Source: Trifolium pratense (taxonomy: Eukaryota > Streptophyta > Magnoliopsida > Fabales > Fabaceae). From it: a stretch of DNA of 64,000 nucleotides. Position 1 is the stretch's first letter. Every line of letters starts with the position of its first letter. Where the stretch lies: contig NC_060065.1 of the NCBI RefSeq assembly GCF_020283565.1, forward strand, positions 19,878,866 through 19,942,865, given 5' to 3'. Made by a program: the position numbers and the translations under genes. Positions 57,958 to 64,000 of this stretch are shown here, piece by piece. The notes below the pieces were generated by a model. That model was not told the origin of the DNA. It worked only from the letters and a program-made list of their open reading frames with translations, and made no database searches.

Positions 57958-60705
57958 ATGCCTCCTAAATTGCCTCCTAAGATTAGAAAGTTTCCTTCTA
58001 GGTGTGAGAAGCATAAGAAACAGAAAAAACTTAATAAGTTAACACAATCTCAGTCAGGAGCCCTTAATAAATTTATCATAAAACAACCGCAAATTCCTGT
58101 TGAAAATCAGAATGTTGGTGTTGGAATTCTTGAAAATATGGAGGAAAATACCAATGTTAATGCTACTGAAAATGAAAATTTAGATGCTCAAAATATATGG
58201 AGGAAAATGCTAATGTTAATGCTACTGAAAATGATAATGTAGATGTTGAGAATGCTGATAATTCTAATAATGACAATGGTGAAAATATTGATATATTTGA
58301 TCCAACAATTTGGGATTCTCTTGGGTCTAGAATGATTGAATTATTAGCAACAAAAGGTCCGAAAAGAGATTTGTCTATTGTGAAGGGTCCTAAAGATAAA
58401 ACAACGGCTAGACGTTTTACGGCTAATTTGTATACTAGAGTTTTATCAAATGGAGAGAAATGCGATAGAGATTGGCTTGTTTATTCAAAAGTGCTTGATA
58501 GAGTATTCTGTTTTTGTTGTAAAATTTTTAGAAGAGGGATTGGTAGAGGTCAGTTAGAAAATGAAGGTTTTTCTACTTGGAAACATGTTGGTGAAAGACT
58601 TAGGGAGCACGAGACAGGCATGGAACATGTTAACAACATGACTACTTGGTATGAGTTGTGTAAAAGGATGCAAAATTTTCAAACTATTGATAAAACAACT
58701 CAAAGGTTGATTGATAAAGAAAAGGAGCATTGAAAAAATATTTTAAAAAGAATTCTTTCAATAGTGAAATTCCTTGCTAAACATAATTTGGCTTTTCGTG
58801 GTTCTAATAATGAGAGATTGTACCAATATAGCAATGGGAATTTTTTGGGCTTAATTGAAATGTTAGCAAAATTTGATCCAGTTGTCCAAGAACATGTTAG
58901 ACGTATTACAGATAGAATAATGCTAGCAACACACTCTTTAACAAACACACTCCAACACACTCTCTTTTATTGGTTGAAATTCACATGGGTCCCATAAAAA
59001 AATGTGGACCCATATAACTTTTATGGGACCCATATAAATTTTAACCAATAAAAGAGAGTGTGTTAGAGTGTGTTTGTTATTGGAGTGTGTTGCTAGCACT
59101 CCTCTTACAGATAATAAAGTTCATGTTCACTTTCTTGGACATGACATCCAAAATGAGTTAATACTTTTGCTAGCTTCTGCAATTAAAAATGAAATCATTA
59201 GAAAAATCAAACAAGCAAAGTATTTCTCAGTTATACTTGATTGTACTCCCGATGTTAGTCATCAAGAGCAAATGTCTTTGATAATACGATATGTGGATGT
59301 TGATTCAAGTTCTGTTAATGTTGAAGAATCTTTTTTAGGATTTTTAAAAGTGAATGATACAACTGGTCAAGGACTTTTTGATGTTTTACAAGATGAATTG
59401 AAAAAACTTGATCTTGATATATTTGATGTGCAAGGACAAGGATATGATAATGGGTCAAATATGAAAGGAAAACATCAAGGTGTACAAAAGAAGTTTTTAG
59501 ACATAAATCCAAGAGCTTTTTATACTCCTTGTGGTTGTCATAGTCTTAATTTAACACTGTGATATGGCTAACTCTTGTCATGAAGCTAAAAACTTTTTTG
59601 GAGTTGTTCAACACATTTATACTATTTTTGCCAATTCTACTAAGAGATGGCAAATTTTGAAAGATAATGTAAAATGCTTGACTGCAAAATCATTATCATC
59701 CACTCGTTGGGAGAGTCATGTAGAAAGTGTCAAAGCTATTAAAACTCAAATGTCAGAGTTTACAGAAGTTTTACTTGAAGTGTCAGAAAATGATAGTGAT
59801 TCTAAAATAAGTAGTGAAGCTAAATCCTTAGCAACAAATGAGCTTGGTGATTTTCAGTTTTTAATGTCGATAATTATTTGGTTTGAAATATTATTTGCAA
59901 TGAATGTGGTTAGAAAGTTCCTACAGTCAAGAGATATGGTTATTGATGTTGCTATGAAACAAATAACAGGGTTGATTTCATATTTTAAGGATTATAGAGA
60001 AACTGATTTTAAAAATGCCTTGAATTGTGCTACGGAAATTGCTATTGAATTAAATATAGACCCGATATTTCCTCAAAGGCGTATATTCAAAGAAAAAGAC
60101 AGTTTGATGAGAATTTGAATACTCCGGCAGTTCAACTATCTGAAGAGGAATCTTTTAGAGTTAATTATTTTCTTAACCTTGTTGATCAAGCTATTGTATC
60201 TCTTAATAAGAGATTTGAGCAATACCGACAATATGAAAGTGTTTTTGGTTTCTTGTTTAGTTCTCGAAGGTTTCAATCATTGGACAATCCAACTTTAGCG
60301 TCTTGTTGTAGTCACTTTGAAGAAGCATTGAAACATAATGAGCAATGTGATATTGATGGGAAAGAGTTATGTATGGAGTTAAAGTTACTAAGAGAGATGT
60401 TACCTGCAGAAGAAATCGGACCTATTGATATATTAAAGTTTTTGAAAGGCATGAATTGTTTTCCTAATACAACTATTGCATATCGAATTTTATTGACAAT
60501 TCCTGTGATAGTTGCCTCTACAGAAAGAAGTTTCTCAAAATTGAAGTTGTTGAAGTCATACTTGCGGTCTACCATGTTACAAGAAAGGCTTAATGGGTTA
60601 GCATTGATAGCAATTGAGAATGACTTGTTGGAGAATATACAATATGAAGATTTGGTTGATGAATTTGCTTCAAAAAATGCTAGAAGGGGGGCTTTTTTTA
60701 AGTAG
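57958..60705 (+). pseudogene. hAT transposase (TTF-type zinc finger, DUF4371, hAT dimerisation), inactivated
   Basis: Transposase of the ZMYM1-like plant hAT group. In order: MPPKLPPKIRKF start; a duplicated Asn-rich MEENxNVNATENxN segment; TTF-type zinc finger (WLVYSKVLDRVFCFCCKIF, about 58470-58650); DUF4371 core (SHQEQMSLIIRYVD, GYDNGSNMKGKHQGVQKKF, GCHSLNL); and C-terminal dimerisation domain (IPVIVASTERSFSKLKLLKS, 60490-60560). Damage: frameshift near 58193 between the repeated segments; a stop at 58731 where the family has Trp; a 190-bp MITE at 58915; frameshift near 59558; frameshift near 60095. The reading frame on either side of the MITE agrees once insert and duplication are subtracted, so the MITE landed in an aligned frame. 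No evidence of host domestication. Confidence 0.92.
58915..59104. mobile_element. 190-bp MITE inside the hAT transposase, perfect 9-bp TSD
   Basis: TTACAGATA at 58906-58914 and 59105-59113. Ends GAATAATGCTAGCAACACAC and complement GAGGAGTGCTAGCAACACAC, with AACAAACACACTC and GGGTCCCATAAAA arms pairing almost to the centre. Same family and length as 8344-8533. Confidence 0.92.
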
Positions 60706-60888
60706 CTAAAATGTATTTTGATAATATTGATTACAATATGACTTTTTTTTATTAGTCACAACAATGAATGATTATTTTTTATGTTATTGAAATTGTTTAC
60801 AATTTAGATATATTATGTTTTTATAAGGGGTCTATTTTTATTTTTTGTCCAGGACCTCTAAATACTCGGAGACAGCCCCGATGAGAGC

Positions 60889-61242
60889 TTTTGGTTGTTG
60901 AAAAGTCGTGATAAATCGTGATTTGGGGATTAGCTGATAAATTGTAGTTGGTTTGAAAATGGTATAATGGTGTTGGTTTAAGGGTTGATTAGTGGTTGTA
61001 TTGAAAATTGACCGTGTATTTTGCCCAATATCCTAGTATGATAAATTATGTAGTATATATAATATATGATTATTTCCATGTACAATTCTATTGATTTCAT
61101 TTAGGCTTTGATATATTTTTATATTTAAATTTATATTTTATCATGTTTTGAAATTTATTCGGACTTAAAAATTATTAAATTATTAAGTATAATTGATATT
61201 TTAAAATATTTAGAAAACAACAGTATTATCTCTCTAATATAG
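60889..61242. other. Unassigned DNA right of the hAT element
   Basis: Does not continue the L1 fragment in an obvious way. No gene seen. Confidence 0.45.
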
Positions 61243-61244
61243 TA

Positions 61245-61585
61245 CTTCCTTCGGTCCTATATATAAGAGAAAGTTCAATTTTTAGATTCATTAAGAATCT
61301 TTTTTTTTTTTTGGTTTATAACTCTCTGGTTCCTAGGGAAAGAGGTCCTAGTAGTTCAGAGTTCAGCCGCGAGGTAACTAAAGTCTGGCTAAGAAATTGT
61401 TCCACACAGGAATCGAACCTGAGTTCTCCCGAAATCCGTCCTTTTTGGTGAAGCTCGTTAACCACTTGAGCCCAATGACTTGGTTATTAAGAATCTAATT
61501 TATTTGATTCATAATATGGTCTAGATACACTAGATTCTTAATAAATCTAAAAAGTAAATTTTCTCATATATAGGACCGGAGGGAG
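61245..61585. mobile_element. Stowaway MITE interrupted by a SINE
   Basis: Ends CTTCCTTCGGTCCTATATAT and complement CTCCCTCCGGTCCTATATAT, TA at 61243-61244 and 61586-61587. Arms continue through TTTTAGATTCATTAAGAATC and its partner. Without the SINE the element would be about 145 bp. Confidence 0.88.
61301..61485 (-). mobile_element. tRNA-derived SINE, 185 bp, perfect 11-bp TSD
   Basis: ATTAAGAATCT at 61290-61300 and 61486-61496. On the minus strand: AACCAAGTCATTGGGCTCAA, A box region, B box CAGGTTCGATTCCTGTG, tail CCAGAGAGTTATAAACC and a run of A's. Same family as 44795-44977. Confidence 0.92.
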
Positions 61586-61652
61586 TAACAAATAAAATTA
61601 TGAAAACCAAACAATAAAAAGTACCTATGGATTCACGAAACATTAACTAGTA

Positions 61653-61853
61653 AGGATCCGTTTGGATTAACTTATTTTTTAGCTTATGCAATATAAATTA
61701 GGTTTTATGTTATTTTATAAGTTCACACTAGTGAAAATTGTATTTTTATAAGCTATTTTATCATAAACTATCTTGACAAACTTATAATAACACATAAAAA
61801 TTGCATAAGCTTTTTGCATAAGCTCAAAAATAAGCTAATCCAAATCAACCCTA
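61653..61853. mobile_element. GTTTGGATT-type MITE, about 200 bp
   Basis: Left GGATCCGTTTGGATTAACTT, right complement AGGGTTGATTTGGATTAGCT, inner AGCTTATGCA/TGCATAAGCT. Best-preserved copy of the family also at 33129, 40281 and 47289. Confidence 0.75.
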
Positions 61854-62153
61854 AATAAAGGAAACAAAAGTAAACTAAATAAATTAAATAAAAATATGCC
61901 TAAAGAAAATTTTTAAAAAAGTAATACCTGTACACCTCAATTTATTTTATTTTTTCTTGAGGAGTGTTATCTAAACACAAAATTTGGGAACAAACAATTG
62001 ACAGTATCTTTTTACCACTCACATGCACGGAAATCGATGCATGTAAATAATATTAAAAAAAGAAAAAAATGTATATTTGTTATATTTCTATTTGAAAATT
62101 GTGTTGGAATAACACTTTTTCTTTTAAGTCTTAGTCATCCCACGCAATGAATT

Positions 62154-62168
62154 CTTATATATATCTCC
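62154..62168 (+). promoter_or_regulatory. TATA-type box upstream of the DHDPS-like fragment
   Basis: CTTATATATATCTCC lies about 130 bp before the ATG at 62294, followed by a C/T-rich stretch (CTCCTCTGCTTCTTCCTCTC) typical of plant 5' leaders. Positional inference only. Confidence 0.45.
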
Positions 62169-62399
62169 AAATATAGCAACATTATATTGTCCTGACTCCT
62201 GAGTCTCCTCTGCTTCTTCCTCTCTTTCCAATTCGTACCCCCTCAACAAGCAACATTGTTGCTAATTTTCATTGCCCAATAAGCACCTCAGAGATGAATA
62301 TTAGGTACGATTACTTCACTAATTTCATTAATTTTATTATTTACCATTTTCAATATGTATTTTCCATTTTTTTTATTCCATTAAGTTATTATATTTATT

Positions 62400-62531
62400 T
62401 TTAGTGTTAGCACTCCGATTTTCATAGAAATGAGATCCTAAGAATTGTTTCTTTCAAGAATCGAACTTAAATTCACCCAAATAACTCATTCTTAAAGAGA
62501 GAGCTCGTAAACACTTGAGTCTCAAAGTGGT
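62400..62531 (-). mobile_element. Old SINE copy (family of 44795 and 61301)
   Basis: Minus strand reads GAGACTCAAGTGTTTACGAG, then TTTAAGTTCGATTCTTG (B box) and a CTTAGGATCTCATTTCTATG tail, a diverged, shorter relative of the SINE at 61301. No TSD found. Confidence 0.55.
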
Positions 62532-62796
62532 TAAGAAGTTAGTATTATATTGTGTATGTTGTGCATGTATGAATTGTTTTGAATTATATGCATATATGGA
62601 TTTTACATATGCAAGTCTCTTCTTTAGGTAGAATTTCCGGAGATCTCTGGCATAATTTTCCAATCAAATTTGTGAGACAAGCTTTAAAAACATTTATCTC
62701 AATTAATCTTCTTCTTTTTAATTCATAAATCTCAAGTTCTAATCTTAACTTAAAAGTTAAAACTCATTTTGTATTAATTTTTTTTAAAGGTTGGAT

Positions 62797-62907
62797 ATTA
62801 TTACTTTCATTTATCAATTTTTTTTGAATAAATTTATCAATCTTTTTTACAGTATGATTCTATTGTCTTTTTTTAAATAAAAAAAAAAAACAATGATTCT
62901 ATTGTCA
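62797..62907. repeat. Two adjacent tail-only insertions with direct repeats
   Basis: ATTTATCAAT at 62809-62818 and 62832-62841 flank TTTTTTTGAATAA. ATGATTCTATTGTC at 62854-62867 and 62893-62906 flank a T run plus an A run. Both sit in the putative intron of the DHDPS-like fragment. Confidence 0.6.
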
Positions 62908-63824
62908 TGTGTCTCTTATATTCATTATATTCAGTAAATCAAATTCACTCTAAGAGTAAGAGTTACAATTACAGATGAACATGTTTATTTACTATAAATG
63001 ATCACATGCACAAATTAATGACACTCTCTAGAAAATGGTTGAAGATGTTTATGATGTGGATACACCCATGTGTCGGATGTGTGACGGTATCATGTCTCAA
63101 ATTTTTGAAATTTATAATAATAGTTATATATTGTTAATGTTCGTAAAATATGTGTATTAATAGATATTAGTGGACACAATGATTTGAAGTCAATCACTAT
63201 GTCATTTCAATTTTTGCAATAAATTTAATTTTGGATTAAGATGTCTCTTTTTAATGTTATATACAATGATAATTATTCTTTATGTTATTTATAATTTAAA
63301 TATAGAATAATCCTTTTAAAATTTTGTGTTTTATTTATTAAAGACACAATTTTAATATCCAAATAAGCTCTAAAAAGTCGGCGTTGGCCCTAGGCTCAAT
63401 CACTTGGGTAGACTTTAGAAAGACATCCTTCTTAGGTGCAATGGAGGTCACCTTTCTAGGCGATGGACCTTCATTATATAATAGATATGCTACTTTTATT
63501 TATTAATATGGATTCTTCGTAACATTTCTAAGTGCGAAATTCTTAAATTTTGATCACTTGCATTTTATTTAGAAATTTGAATTGATTGATCAATAACTTG
63601 TTAACGAGAGATTGATCGAGTTTGTATGTATTGTATTAATTTACAGCAAATCCATCGATGACATAAGGAGCCTAAGATTGATAACTGCTGTGAATACTCC
63701 GTACCTATCAAATGGCCAAATTGATCTTGAATCATACGATAATTTGGTGAACATGCAAATTGAAAATGTCATCTCTCAATTTGTTTCATATCTATTAAAT
63801 GAATTTCTTCATCAAATACATTAG

Positions 63825-64000
63825 GCGGGTTGATGTACAACGTTAAATGTTGATGTGCCTGTTCACTTCCCCTCCCACATATACAAAGGACTTATTTAAT
63901 ATAAATGAAGTAAGTTGAGAGACGATTTGCCTATTTTGAATAATTCAAAGGCAAAGTTAACAGATGATCACAAATTTAACGATGATATAGTCTACTCACT
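63825..64000. other. Right edge of window
   Basis: No coding continuation of the DHDPS-like fragment is visible in any frame that I recognise. Confidence 0.45.

Larger units (their letters stand above)
57306..60880 (+). mobile_element. hAT transposon, 3575 bp, 8-bp TSD
   Basis: ATAAGAGC (57298-57305) and ATGAGAGC (60881-60888) are an 8-bp duplication with one change. Ends CAGGGCCGTTTTTGG and complement CGGGGCTGTCTCCGA are imperfect inverted repeats typical of hAT. Contains a G15 run (57388-57402), a CT-rich leader with an intron-like AAGGTTAGTATT, a decayed transposase gene, and a nested MITE. Internal polarity is plus. Confidence 0.85.
62294..63824 (+). pseudogene. Dihydrodipicolinate synthase-like N-terminal fragment, two exons
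   Basis: DHDPS (DapA) makes the first committed step of lysine synthesis in plastids, from pyruvate and aspartate semialdehyde. The exon starting at 63647, after a TTTACAG acceptor, reads [20 protein letters not shown] then [19 protein letters not shown], matching the N-terminus of the mature plant enzyme (SVDDIKSLRLITAIKTPYLP, DLEAYDxLVNMQI). A short upstream exon 62294-62304 (MNI plus AG, donor AG/GTACGA) joins in frame to give MNISKSIDDI. The intron would contain an old SINE. After MQIEN similarity stops: the GVIVGGTTGEGQ active-site block is absent, and the frame runs [10 protein letters not shown] to a stop at 63822. No plastid transit peptide is visible. Most likely a truncated duplicate; a gene continuing past the window with an unusual splice is the alternative. 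Confidence 0.65.

Noticed and set aside
60889..60960. Continuation of the L1 fragment on the far side of the hAT
   Set aside because: Minus-strand translation shows no RT motifs, so the L1 may already have been truncated before the hAT inserted.

Overview
This window looks like a piece of a plant nuclear chromosome. It is AT-rich, has intron-containing genes with GT-AG junctions, and carries plant-specific gene families (a BIG-type ARF-GEF, an AHL AT-hook protein, a plant calmodulin-like protein). It is packed with plant transposable elements: L1 LINEs, tRNA-derived SINEs, TRIMs, solo LTRs, hAT, Stowaway and 9-bp-duplication MITEs. The repeat types and protein variants suggest a legume, perhaps the Medicago/Trifolium side, but that placement is inference.

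Layout. 1-1460: decayed LINE and hAT remains and a long (TA)n tract. 2336-14357 (+): a complete 11-exon BIG2-type Sec7 ARF-GEF gene. The exon model is 5337 nt (1778 codons plus stop) and stays in frame across all ten introns. Introns 1, 5, 7 and 10 carry TRIMs, MITEs and a (TA)n tract. 16410-17003 (+): an intronless calmodulin-like gene with four canonical EF-hands. 17004-48573: about 31 kb without a convincing host gene, made of dated and nested repeats, many with target-site duplications (TSDs) that can be read directly. 48574-49479 (+): an intronless AHL22-type gene. 49480-60890: mostly repeats, including an L1 reverse-transcriptase fragment that ends at the duplication of a 3.6-kb hAT element, which is itself interrupted by a 190-bp MITE. 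61243-61587: a Stowaway MITE split by a SINE. 62294-63824 (+): a short two-exon piece matching the N-terminal part of plastid dihydrodipicolinate synthase, which then loses similarity.

The host genes do not form a pathway or operon. BIG2 acts in trans-Golgi vesicle traffic, the CML in calcium signalling, and AHL22 in chromatin and growth regulation. The most unusual material is structural. (1) At least nine very small insertions consist of a short A/T tract plus a few other bases between 10-18 bp direct repeats, as if retroposition had left only the tail. (2) A 794-bp element with near-perfect ~120-bp inverted ends is flanked on both sides by (TA)n. (3) Two related solo LTRs carry clusters of short palindromes at the same offset but with unrelated palindrome sequences. 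(4) A 16-bp palindrome recurs in two distant repeat blocks.
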